DNA from: Aeromonas molluscorum 848
GTDB taxonomy: Bacteria > Pseudomonadota > Gammaproteobacteria > Enterobacterales > Aeromonadaceae
Length of the DNA stretch: 40,999 bases
NCBI RefSeq assembly: GCF_000388115.1
Contig: NZ_AQGQ01000014.1
Coordinates: 1-40,999 of the forward strand
Reading direction: 5' to 3'
In this document: piece by piece, positions 33,771 to 40,999 of the stretch
Position numbering within the stretch: position 1 is the stretch's first letter
Layout of the letters: every line of letters starts with the position of its first letter
Made by a program: the position numbers and the translations under genes
The notes under the pieces: model-generated
Database searches by the model: none
Told to the model about the DNA's origin: nothing
What the model saw: the letters and a program-made list of their open reading frames with translations, nothing else

Positions 33771-35666
33771 TCAGTACTGGTGGCGCAGTTCTCGTTCGGA
33801 CATGAAACGCAAGGGTTGCTTGAGCCTGTGCTGATAGATGAGGTCGAACGACAGCACATTCTGCACATAGTTGCGGGTCTCCTGATAAGGGATGCTCTCG
33901 ACCCAAACATCCATCGGCTTGTCGGTGTGCGCATCGCGCCAGCGTTTCACCCGGCCCGGCCCCGCGTTATAAGCGGCGGCAGCCAGAATGCGGTTACCGT
34001 CATACACATCCAGCAGTCGTTTGAGATAGGCACTGCCGAGGCGAATGTTCATCATGGGATCAAACAGCTGCTGAGGATCCCGGTAAGGTACTCCCAGCTT
34101 GCCGGCGGTCTCCTTGGCGGTGGCCGGCATCAATTGCATCAGACCCCGCGCGCCCACGGGTGACTGCGCCAGCGGATAGAGGGCACTCTCCTGACGGGAG
34201 ATAGCATAGAGCAGGCTGGTATCCATAACCCGCTCACGGGCCATCTGGGAGAAGGTGCGTTGCAGAGGCAGCGGGAAGCGCAAGTCCAGGGCATCCCAGG
34301 CCTCGGCGCGAATGCTGGCCAGAATAGCCAGCTCATGCCAGCCCTGATTGAGGGCGACATGGCCAAATTCGATGCGCTGGGCCACCGAGTTGCGATCCAT
34401 GTTGTGGATCCACTCCGAGCGAGCCGCGGCAATTTCGTTCATGGCGAGCAGCTCCTTGACCCGGGCCAGGAAGGGCCAGCGGGTTGCGGCACTGCGCCAA
34501 TCCGGGGCCCTGACCTGCGGCTCATTCTTGAGGCGATAGGGCACCCCGCTGCGCTGAGCGGCCATAAAGCCATAGAAGCCCCGCTGGCCGGCGGTCTCAA
34601 TATAGAGCGCTTTGGCTGGCTTCTGTTGGCCCTGCACTTCCAGGGACCGCGCCAACCAATAGCGCCAACGGTCCTCTTTCTGGCGCGCAGGCGGCATCTG
34701 CTTTATCCAGGCGGACAGACCGCGCCAATCCTCCTCCCAGACGGCAAGCCGAGCCCGCAGCTCCACCAGCTCGGGCTGAGCCCGCACCTGGCTGTCGACC
34801 CACACCCGCTGGGCCGGGGATCTATCCAGCAGGTAACGCCGGGCGATGGCGTACTCAACCGGCTTGAGTTCCTGGGCACTCAGCGCGAAACGGCTGCGAT
34901 AGCTGGCCAATGCCCCCAGCACCCGATCTGGCTCGCTGTTGGCATAACGCACCAGCCCCTGCAGCAACAGTTGGCGCGAGTGGCGCTCCTGGCTGAAATA
35001 GACGGGGTTCATCACCTTGGCGGGTTGGCTCAACAAGCTGGCCATCAGGGCGCCACTGCCCTTGAGTCCGGTGCCGAGCTGATTGGTCAAATGATTCACC
35101 AGGTTGCTGTTGCCCCCTTCGAAGGCGAGCATCATTCGCGACCAGATAACCTCCTGGGTCCGCAGCCCGGCACCTTGCCAGAGGGTAAACAGAGAGTCGC
35201 AGGCATCCGGGCGTGACTCACCGCTCAGCCAGAGCTTGCCCGCCTCGCGCAGCCCCTCCTCGCGATGGCCGGCATGGTAGCGCGCCTCGTAGTGCATGCA
35301 GCGCAGCTCGGTGGAATTGGGGACATCGGGATAGAGCCGCAGGAACTGGGACCACTGATTGCTTTGGGCCAGATGAACGAGATAGCTGCGTTCCAGGCGA
35401 TTGGACTGGGGGGTATCGGCGTGATCCCTGATGAAGCGAGTGACCTCGCCATACTCGGCGCCGCCCGGACGAAACGCGAGTCGGTAATAGTCCAGATAAG
35501 GCAACAGCGGATAGTGGCTGAGCTGACTTCTGAGCATCTGGAAGCGAGCCATGTCGTTGGCACGCACCGCATCATAGGCCTGGCGATAGCGCAACTGATC
35601 CATGGTCTGCGCCATGGCCCCCGGCACCAGGAGGGCGGATAAGATGATTCCCCAGACGGCTTTCAC
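33771..35666 (-). CDS. slt: Soluble lytic murein transglycosylase Slt
   Basis: 631 aa, near E. coli Slt70 (645). A signal peptide is visible (MKAVWGIILSALLVPGAMA). The long alpha-helical superhelix domain covers most of the protein, and the C-terminal catalytic domain has ISRQESALYPLAQSPVGARG with the catalytic Glu near residue 490, then GLMQLMPATAKE and AAAYNAGPGRVKRW. It releases anhydro-muropeptides in the periplasm. The start is GTG 35666, with GGGAG at 8 nt. It is separated from the upstream GGDEF-EAL gene by 74 bp holding a hairpin. Confidence 0.95.
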   Translation of the reverse strand: MKAVWGIILSALLVPGAMAQTMDQLRYRQAYDAVRANDMARFQMLRSQLSHYPLLPYLDYYRLAFRPGGAEYGEVTRFIRDHADTPQSNRLERSYLVHLAQSNQWSQFLRLYPDVPNSTELRCMHYEARYHAGHREEGLREAGKLWLSGESRPDACDSLFTLWQGAGLRTQEVIWSRMMLAFEGGNSNLVNHLTNQLGTGLKGSGALMASLLSQPAKVMNPVYFSQERHSRQLLLQGLVRYANSEPDRVLGALASYRSRFALSAQELKPVEYAIARRYLLDRSPAQRVWVDSQVRAQPELVELRARLAVWEEDWRGLSAWIKQMPPARQKEDRWRYWLARSLEVQGQQKPAKALYIETAGQRGFYGFMAAQRSGVPYRLKNEPQVRAPDWRSAATRWPFLARVKELLAMNEIAAARSEWIHNMDRNSVAQRIEFGHVALNQGWHELAILASIRAEAWDALDLRFPLPLQRTFSQMARERVMDTSLLYAISRQESALYPLAQSPVGARGLMQLMPATAKETAGKLGVPYRDPQQLFDPMMNIRLGSAYLKRLLDVYDGNRILAAAAYNAGPGRVKRWRDAHTDKPMDVWVESIPYQETRNYVQNVLSFDLIYQHRLKQPLRFMSERELRHQY

Positions 35667-35685
35667 TCGACTTCTCCCTAAAATC

Positions 35686-35703
35686 GGGCGCCCAATGGCG
35701 CCC
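35686..35703 (-). terminator. Hairpin after the GGDEF-EAL gene
   Basis: GGGCGCC (35686-35692), loop CAAT, GGCGCCC (35697-35703). On the minus strand it is followed by GATTTTAG, a short T run. It separates the GGDEF-EAL gene from slt. Confidence 0.55.
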
Positions 35704-35740
35704 TGTTCTGTCTCCCCATTCTACCCGTAAACGGCCCGCG

Positions 35741-38251
35741 CTACAGCTCTGCCGCGATGGAATTTCTCGTCTCGAACTTGCCCGCCATCCGTTTGACGTA
35801 GCGTTCCAGATAAGGCACGGGCAGAGGCTTGGAAGCCAGATATCCCTGATAGAAGTGGCAGCCCTGGGCCCGCAGGAATTCCAGCTGCTGGCGCGACTCC
35901 ACCCCTTCCGCCGTCACGTTGAACCCCATGTGACGGGCCATGGCGATCACCGCCTCGACGATGGCCATATTGTCACCATCCCGGGGAATATCCTGGATAA
36001 AGGATCTGTCTATCTTCAGCTCGTCGGCAGGCAAGCGCTTGAGATAGCTCAGGGAAGAGTAACCGGCGCCAAAGTCGTCAATGGCGAAGCTGATGCCCAG
36101 TTGCTTGAGCTCGGTCATCTTGCTGATGGTGTCCTCCGCATGGCCCAGCACCACGGACTCGGTGATCTCCAGGTTCAGGCAGGCCGGATCCATGCCCGTC
36201 TGCGCCAGCACATCATGGATGCACTCGACAAAATCATGGGCATGAAACTGCTTGGCGCTGACATTGACCGACAACTGGGGAATATGGATCCCATTCTCCT
36301 CCCAGCTCACATACTGGCTGCACGCCTCATGAAGCACCCAGTTGCCGATGTCGACGATGAGATCCGTCTCCTCGGCGATGGGAATGAATTCGGCCGGAGA
36401 GACCAGCGCCCGTCCTGGCGGTTGCCAGCGGATCAGAGCCTCGACCCCGATAAGATCCCCCCCTTCCACCAGATGCTGGGGCTGGTAGTGCAACATCAGC
36501 TCTCCCCCGGTCAGGGCGCTGCGCAGCTCGTTGTGGATGAGCAGGCGCCGGTCCGCCTGATGCTGCATGGCGGCGTCGAAGAAGCGGCGGGTCTTTCGGC
36601 CGGCCGATTTCGCCTGATACATGGCGGTGTCAGCCTGCTTGAGCAGATCGTCCACCCCCTGGTCACGCCCCGGAAACAGGGTGATGCCCACGCTGGCGCC
36701 TATGTGCAGCACCTGCCCACCCTGACGATAGGGCGCCGCTATCTCGCCAATCAAGCGTTCGGCAATCAAGTCGGCCTGCATCTCCGCCTGGGGCGGACTG
36801 CTGGAGAGAGAGGGCAACAGCAGCACGAACTCATCGCCACCGAGGCGGGCCAGACAATCCCCCTGGCGTACCAACCGCTTGAGGCGAGCGGCCACCTCCT
36901 TGAGCAGCCAGTCACCGGCAGCATGCCCGAGGGAGTCATTGATGGTCTTGAAGTGATCGAGATCGATAAACAGCAGGGCGCCGACCAGATGATCCCGGCT
37001 CGCCGCCATGAAGGTCTGCGCCAGGGTTTCGTGCAGCTGGCGCCGGTTTGGCAGGCCGGTCAGCTCGTCGTAATAGGCGAGATCCTGAATGCGTCGCTCG
37101 GCGGCCTTGCGCTCGGAAATATCCTCGAAGCAGATGACGAAGTGACTGATCCGCCCCTTGTCATCCTGCACTGGGGTCACGATTTCCCACTGGGGATAGC
37201 TGTGACCACGGGCGTGGCGACGCATCGTCTCCCCCTGCCAGCGGCTCAAGTGGTCGAGCTCATAACCCAGGCCACCCTCACTGGGCCAGAGATCGCTGCT
37301 CAGCCGCTTGCCAAGCACCGCCTGGCTGGAGAAACCGGTGATCTGGCTGAAAGCATGGTTAACCCGCAATACCTTGTAATCGGGATCCGTGATGATGATG
37401 CCTTCATGGGTCTCGAATGCCACGGCAGAGAGCCGCAGTTGGGCTTCACTCTGCAGCCGTTCCAACTCGGCCACCATACGCACCGAGAAAATGGTGAGGA
37501 CGGCGGCCAAATCCGGCAAAGCCACTGAACCGGAGAAAAGCAGCGCCAGATGACCCAAGGTCTGGCCATGGCGATCACACAGGGGATGCCCATGATAGGT
37601 GAGCCCCGGGGCAAGCCAGGGGTGACCCGAGACTGGAGCTTCCAGCACCAAAGTGCAGGCTTGGCCTTTCTCATACAGGGTCTGGCAGGGCATGCCCGCC
37701 AGCAGGTAGTGATCCAGATCGACCCCATGGCTAGCCAGGACCCGCAGTGACGCCGCATCCCCTCGCTCGGCCAACCAGACCGTATCGGCATTGAGGATAA
37801 GGGCCAGTTCATCGACCAGGGTATTGAAGAACTCCAGGCCTGTCTTGGCGGAGAGCGCCTGTGCCAATTGCGCCAGCAGGGGATCTTGCACCCGCAACGG
37901 AGAGCGTCGGTCATTGGCCTGGGCTGGCAGGAAGGAGAGATCGTTGACCTCTATCGGACTGACCCAGCCACAACAGAGTGCCTGCTCGGGGAGATATTGG
38001 CCGCACCAGAGGAAATGATGAGCCTGACCATCCTCCCCCTGCAGGTGACCAATAAATTGGCCAGGCTTGTCCCCTTGCTGCAGACGGGAAAGGAACTCGG
38101 CAAAGCCGACCTCGTCGGCAGGATCCAGGTTATCGCTCCAGGGGTGAGCGCCCTCCCCTTGCCAAAGCTGGTTAGAGGCATGATCCGAGACCCGCCACTG
38201 GCTCTGCCCCGGATTATAAAACCACATCATCTGAGTGGCCTGCTGCTTCAT
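35741..38251 (-). CDS. GAF-PAS-GGDEF-EAL cyclic-di-GMP turnover protein
   Basis: 836 aa from ATG 38251, with GGAG at 6-7 nt; the frame extends further upstream without support. The order is an N-terminal sensor region, a GAF-like domain (about 140-285), a PAS domain (about 290-400), GGDEF (about 410-570) and EAL (about 590-830). The diguanylate cyclase site is intact (ARLGGDEF, near 470), and RQGD five residues upstream is an inhibitory I-site. EAL residues (VEALIRW, NVSAKQF, LEITES, DDFGAGYSS, LKIDRSF) are also present, so both activities are possible. No membrane segment or signal peptide is seen, so it should be cytoplasmic. Confidence 0.93.
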   Translation of the reverse strand: MKQQATQMMWFYNPGQSQWRVSDHASNQLWQGEGAHPWSDNLDPADEVGFAEFLSRLQQGDKPGQFIGHLQGEDGQAHHFLWCGQYLPEQALCCGWVSPIEVNDLSFLPAQANDRRSPLRVQDPLLAQLAQALSAKTGLEFFNTLVDELALILNADTVWLAERGDAASLRVLASHGVDLDHYLLAGMPCQTLYEKGQACTLVLEAPVSGHPWLAPGLTYHGHPLCDRHGQTLGHLALLFSGSVALPDLAAVLTIFSVRMVAELERLQSEAQLRLSAVAFETHEGIIITDPDYKVLRVNHAFSQITGFSSQAVLGKRLSSDLWPSEGGLGYELDHLSRWQGETMRRHARGHSYPQWEIVTPVQDDKGRISHFVICFEDISERKAAERRIQDLAYYDELTGLPNRRQLHETLAQTFMAASRDHLVGALLFIDLDHFKTINDSLGHAAGDWLLKEVAARLKRLVRQGDCLARLGGDEFVLLLPSLSSSPPQAEMQADLIAERLIGEIAAPYRQGGQVLHIGASVGITLFPGRDQGVDDLLKQADTAMYQAKSAGRKTRRFFDAAMQHQADRRLLIHNELRSALTGGELMLHYQPQHLVEGGDLIGVEALIRWQPPGRALVSPAEFIPIAEETDLIVDIGNWVLHEACSQYVSWEENGIHIPQLSVNVSAKQFHAHDFVECIHDVLAQTGMDPACLNLEITESVVLGHAEDTISKMTELKQLGISFAIDDFGAGYSSLSYLKRLPADELKIDRSFIQDIPRDGDNMAIVEAVIAMARHMGFNVTAEGVESRQQLEFLRAQGCHFYQGYLASKPLPVPYLERYVKRMAGKFETRNSIAAEL

Positions 38252-38340
38252 GTACGACTCCAACTTATTGTCTCTGCCCCAGAATGCGCAGGATACCGAG
38301 ATCGCCCTCGCCTCCCCGAATATAGTGGGAAAGGAAAAAT

Positions 38341-38348
38341 GGGGGGGG
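38341..38348. repeat. Homopolymer tract of eight G
   Basis: Eight G in a row, the longest such run noticed, located 90 bp upstream of the GGDEF-EAL start codon on its leader side. Tracts of this kind can slip, but at eight bases and outside the coding frame the effect is unclear. Confidence 0.8.
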
Positions 38349-38509
38349 ACTGTTCGGGTGAAACCTGATTTAAAGTCGGCAGACTGTGCTGCCGGGAAGG
38401 GACAGATAGGATCCAATTTCCCCATACTGCCTGCCCATTTCATGCAGCTCAAGTGCTTTTTGGCCCAGAAGCCGAAAAGATCACAATTTACAATTTGATG
38501 AATAACAAA

Positions 38510-38545
38510 GAGCAGATAATGTGACTCAGGTCACATTATCTGCTC
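38510..38545. promoter_or_regulatory. 36-bp palindrome with a perfect CRP site
   Basis: Arms GAGCAGATAATGTGAC (38510-38525) and GTCACATTATCTGCTC (38530-38545) are exact complements around TCAG. Inside it is TGTGA-N6-TCACA (38520-38535), the CRP consensus. It stands between the divergent GGDEF-EAL gene and raiA. Confidence 0.85.
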
Positions 38546-38555
38546 ACTCCATGGG

Positions 38556-38561
38556 TATTCT
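38556..38561 (+). promoter_or_regulatory. Candidate -10 of raiA, class II CRP geometry
   Basis: TATTCT at 38556-38561 predicts a start near 38568. The CRP site centre (38527.5) then lies at about -41, the classical class II position that overlaps the -35. The leader to the raiA ATG would be about 35 nt. Confidence 0.5.
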
Positions 38562-38602
38562 GAAGATGAAGACACAAGCAAGACGACCCGAAGGGGGCCA
38601 AT

Positions 38603-38953
38603 ATGAAAATTGAAATCACCAGTAAAATCATCGAGATCACCCCGGCAATTCGCGAGCGTATTGAATCTCGCTTCAATAAGCTCGAGCGTCTTCAGGTGCC
38701 GCTTATCACACCCCATGTGATCGTCTCCAAAGAACGACTGATGTTCAACATTGAAGCCACCGCCGGTATTCCCAACGGCAAACTCTTTGCCCAGGCAGAA
38801 CACGAGGATCTCTACGCTGCTATCAACGACCTGGGACAGAAGCTGGAGCGTCAGCTCAATCGTCATACCGAAAAGCCCCTGGCGCGCCGTGGCCAGTCTC
38901 CCCTCAAGGAGCAAGCCCAACCGGAAGAATCCGACGCGGAAGTTGATGCTTAA
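38603..38953 (+). CDS. raiA: Ribosome-associated inhibitor RaiA
   Basis: 116 aa. The S30AE/sigma54-modulation fold matches E. coli RaiA (YfiA): KIEITSKIIEITPAIRERI, VSKERLMFNIEA and AEHEDLYAAINDLGQKLERQ. The C-terminal tail QAQPEESDAEVDA is acidic, as in RaiA, unlike the short HPF. RaiA binds the 30S decoding centre in stationary phase and cold, keeps ribosomes as inactive 70S and opposes 100S formation. A GGGGG-rich ribosome binding site precedes ATG 38603. It has a CRP site upstream and a strong terminator, so it is monocistronic. Confidence 0.94.
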   Translation: MKIEITSKIIEITPAIRERIESRFNKLERLQVPLITPHVIVSKERLMFNIEATAGIPNGKLFAQAEHEDLYAAINDLGQKLERQLNRHTEKPLARRGQSPLKEQAQPEESDAEVDA

Positions 38954-38978
38954 TGTGAAAAAATAATCAGTTGGAGAG

Positions 38979-39003
38979 AAAAAGGCGGCTTAGCCGCCTT
39001 TTT
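38979..39003 (+). terminator. Rho-independent terminator of raiA
   Basis: AAAAAGGCGGC (38979-38989), loop TTA, GCCGCCTTTTT (38993-39003). Strong stem with T tract, 26 bp after the raiA stop. It can also serve the convergent gene at 39067. Confidence 0.92.
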
Positions 39004-39066
39004 CTATGGCCATCTTTTCTGGGCCAGAGTGCGGAGTCGCCAATTTTTGGGGCTCATTCAGCCAAG

Positions 39067-39621
39067 TCAACTTCGCCAGTGCAGCCTGGCATCCACTCCT
39101 TGAGCCAGCCTGTCCAGCAGCGGCAACATAACCAGGGGATGGCTCTCGCGCCCCTTGTTGGCCAACTGCCAATGCGCCGCTGCTCGTGCCCGGCCCAGGG
39201 CGCTCAAGTTATCAAGCACCCCTTGATCCAGCACAGCTTGCCGCCCCACCAGAGGGGGAGGATTGAGCGCCAACCAGAGTCTGGCGTCCACCATGCTGCC
39301 CCCCTGCTGCAGCCGCTCGGTCAGGTGCGAGCTGTCGGCCACCTCGTCGGCCTGCAAGGGAGTCACCGGAGCCAGTCCGAACCGCGCGCGCCAATCAATC
39401 TTCGCCTCGGGGGAAGAGAGAGCCTCATCAAACCAGGGCTGCTCTTCCACCGCCTCGGTGAGCAGGGCCAGGTGCAGGCGAAAATCGGCGCGATCGCCCC
39501 GCAACAGATCCTGATTGAGGCGCTGGCCCAGCTGACCTTCATCGACCAGCAGGCGTTCACGGATGGTATTGGGTAGCATGACGAGTCTGGTCTGGGAGAG
39601 GTTCCCTGTTATCGGCAGCAT
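39067..39621 (-). CDS. VC2046/SO_2500-like protein of unknown function
   Basis: 184 aa, acidic and Leu-rich, with no signal peptide or membrane segment. GQRLNQDLLRGDRADFRLHL and the C-terminal part (LDNLSALGRARAAAHWQL) resemble the gammaproteobacterial VC2046/SO_2500 family, which is named after Vibrio and Shewanella genes; no reaction is assigned. The family call is from memory and moderate. ATG 39621 gives the full frame; ATG 39579 (after VMLPNT) is a good alternative, and neither has a strong ribosome binding site. It is convergent with raiA. Confidence 0.6.
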   Translation of the reverse strand: MLPITGNLSQTRLVMLPNTIRERLLVDEGQLGQRLNQDLLRGDRADFRLHLALLTEAVEEQPWFDEALSSPEAKIDWRARFGLAPVTPLQADEVADSSHLTERLQQGGSMVDARLWLALNPPPLVGRQAVLDQGVLDNLSALGRARAAAHWQLANKGRESHPLVMLPLLDRLAQGVDARLHWRS

Positions 39622-39829
39622 CGGGCTAACGTTTAGGGCAGGTTGCTCCCATAGCGCTCATGGGCAGAAGCGTCGCGACATAGCGCGGCCATGTCCCGAA
39701 CCAAATATTTGCTCCCAACAGGCGTCATAAGCCCGGGACGTCGACGGTTGCACGCCGACTCACTCATCATCCTCAACAGAGCCAGTCTTGTGCCAATCGA
39801 TGCCGGAATCGGCTGCACCTTGAAAGCAG

Positions 39830-39851
39830 GAGGGGAGCCTGAGCCCCCCTC
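39830..39851 (-). terminator. Possible terminator after tamB
   Basis: GAGGGG (39830-39835) and CCCCTC (39846-39851) flank a partly paired loop, 20 bp beyond the tamB stop on the minus strand. Weak, with no clear T tract. Confidence 0.35.
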
Positions 39852-39870
39852 TTGTTCATTGCCATTCCCG

Positions 39871-40999
39871 CTAGAGGGTAAAGCGGTAGAAGATGTCCAC
39901 CGCCTGCGCCACCCCGCTCATGGCCTGCAGATAGAGCCTCGGCAACACCTCATAGCGCAGCTTGAACTCGGCGATGGGACTGAACACCCCCACCCCGTAC
40001 TGGAACTGCAGACCCGGCAACAGATAGGCAGATAGGGTCACCTGGGTATCATCCCCACTCCCCTCGGTATCCAGGGAGACATCGCTCATGCCCAGCGACT
40101 CGCCGATATCGGACACGACGCCGCCAACCTGTCCGACCGCTCCGGCCACCAGCAGGCCGTTGAAACCGCCATCTTCCCCTCCGGTCTGCAGGCCCTTTCC
40201 GCGCAGCAGGTAGGAGAGCTGCTCGGACTGGGCCATCTGCGGCTCCGAATAGACGGTGATCTTTGGCTTGCTGGCCGGCCCCGTTACCCGGACACCGACG
40301 GTCACATTGTTCTCTATGGTGTCAGGATCCCGGTAGGTCTCGATATTGAGGTAAGGCTTGTCCAGCGGGCCGGAGAAGATGATGCGCCCCTCCTTGATGA
40401 TCAGGTTCTGACCATAGGCCTTGAAGCGACCATCTTTGAGCTCCAGCTGCCCCGTGCCGGACAGGGGCTTTTCCGGCTCCTGGTTGAGGTTGATGCCACC
40501 GGTCACCCTGGTCTTGAGCCCCATGGCCTCAAGGCGGATGTCATCGCCCAGCACCACCGCCACATTCATCTCCAGGGGCAGCGTCGTCTGCTCTACCGGC
40601 GGCGCCAGCTCGTCATAGATGATGGTGACATCGTCGGAGCGCGCCACTGCGCTCTCCGGCAGGTTCTTGACCAGGATCCGCGCCCAGGGGATCACTATCT
40701 TGCCGGTCACTTGCGTCTTGTCACCCAGGGAGATGGCAAGATCCGGCGAGACACGCACCCGGCCCATGCCGGGGTACTGCGCTTCCAGATCCTTGCCCTG
40801 TATGGTCAGGCTGCCCTCGACGGGATTCTTGGCCCAGCTTATCCAGCCCCCCAGGGCAAGCGGCCCCTTGCCCACCAGCATGCTGCCGTCCAGCTCTGCC
40901 CGGTTGCCCTCGATCTTGAGGCGGGTCTTGAGCTGCTTGAGGGTCACCATGTCGGTGTGGGTCTGCACCTCGCCCTCGACCAGATTGAGCTGGCCAAAC
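39871..40999 (-). CDS. tamB: Translocation and assembly module TamB (C-terminal part only)
   Basis: The last 376 codons of a long gene that enters from the right edge; the frame stays open to 40999, so the apparent start at 40968 is not real. The translation is rich in beta strands, with LELKDGRFKAYGQNLIIKEG and TDASSK-like repeats, and ends DIFYRFTL, which fits the DUF490/TamB C-terminal domain that contacts TamA in the outer membrane. TamB spans the periplasm and is implicated in outer-membrane protein assembly and phospholipid transfer. tamA would lie beyond the window. Confidence 0.9.
   Translation of the reverse strand, partial: FGQLNLVEGEVQTHTDMVTLKQLKTRLKIEGNRAELDGSMLVGKGPLALGGWISWAKNPVEGSLTIQGKDLEAQYPGMGRVRVSPDLAISLGDKTQVTGKIVIPWARILVKNLPESAVARSDDVTIIYDELAPPVEQTTLPLEMNVAVVLGDDIRLEAMGLKTRVTGGINLNQEPEKPLSGTGQLELKDGRFKAYGQNLIIKEGRIIFSGPLDKPYLNIETYRDPDTIENNVTVGVRVTGPASKPKITVYSEPQMAQSEQLSYLLRGKGLQTGGEDGGFNGLLVAGAVGQVGGVVSDIGESLGMSDVSLDTEGSGDDTQVTLSAYLLPGLQFQYGVGVFSPIAEFKLRYEVLPRLYLQAMSGVAQAVDIFYRFTL

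Noticed and set aside
38252-38452. N-terminal extension of the GGDEF-EAL protein
   Set aside because: It has no ribosome binding site and contains the G8 tract; the ATG at 38251 has GGAG at the right distance.
38252-38509. c-di-GMP riboswitch in the GGDEF-EAL leader
   Set aside because: I looked for the GEMM core elements on the minus strand and did not find them; only a short unrelated hairpin is present.
1-40999. CRISPR arrays, insertion sequences, prophage or toxin-antitoxin genes
   Set aside because: No repeated spacer pattern, transposase, integrase or typical toxin pair was seen in any frame.

Overview
The window reads as core chromosome of a GC-rich gammaproteobacterium, most likely Aeromonas (inference). 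It combines an E. coli-like gmhA/yafJ/fadE and yafD/mltD/gloB/yafS/rnhA/dnaQ neighbourhood with marine-type families (TIGR03503, DUF2066, VC2046-like, and the long forms of PstC and PstA). No phage, insertion sequence, integron or CRISPR array is visible, and coding density is high. It starts inside a CNNM/CorC-type transporter gene and ends inside tamB.

Layout. 1-1937: paeA/ytfL-like 3'-truncated gene, csaA, and an AraC-type regulator. 2052-7868: phosphate operon pstC-pstA-pstB-phoU on the minus strand, with a near-consensus Pho box and -10, a terminator after phoU, and no pstS. The pstA-pstB gap holds a relic of a second pstA 3' end. 8062-9943: tadA, a stand-alone tRNA-Pro(GGG) with promoter and terminator, a possible 34-aa gene, and about 670 bp of AT-rich upstream DNA before aceB. 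9944-12939: glyoxylate shunt aceB-aceA without aceK. 13054-17521: hda, a DUF2066 gene and upp on the minus strand, divergent from purM-purN, with a PurR-box match between. 17624-21747: gmhA-yafJ divergent from fadE, which has a FadR-like site at its promoter. 21970-26154: a REC-DUF3369-HD-GYP response regulator, a TIGR03503 gene translationally coupled to dnaQ, and rnhA. 26204-30830: yafS, gloB, mltD (three LysM domains), yafD, and a 74-aa unknown gene. 30837-38251: yciA, a YeeZ-like dehydrogenase, a LacI-family regulator, slt, and a GGDEF-EAL protein. 38510-40999: a striking palindrome containing a perfect CRP site in front of raiA, a VC2046-like gene, and the 3' part of tamB.

Functional themes are phosphate uptake, fat and acetate use (fadE, aceBA), purine and pyrimidine supply (purMN, upp), replication control and proofreading (hda, dnaQ), murein turnover (mltD, slt) and cyclic-di-GMP turnover (HD-GYP and GGDEF-EAL). 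I did not find an obvious new multi-gene system. The best leads are the pstA relic, the CRP palindrome in front of raiA, two near-identical terminators framing a 132-bp segment, and two unassigned small ORFs. All family calls come from reading the translations and recalling the families; no database search was possible.
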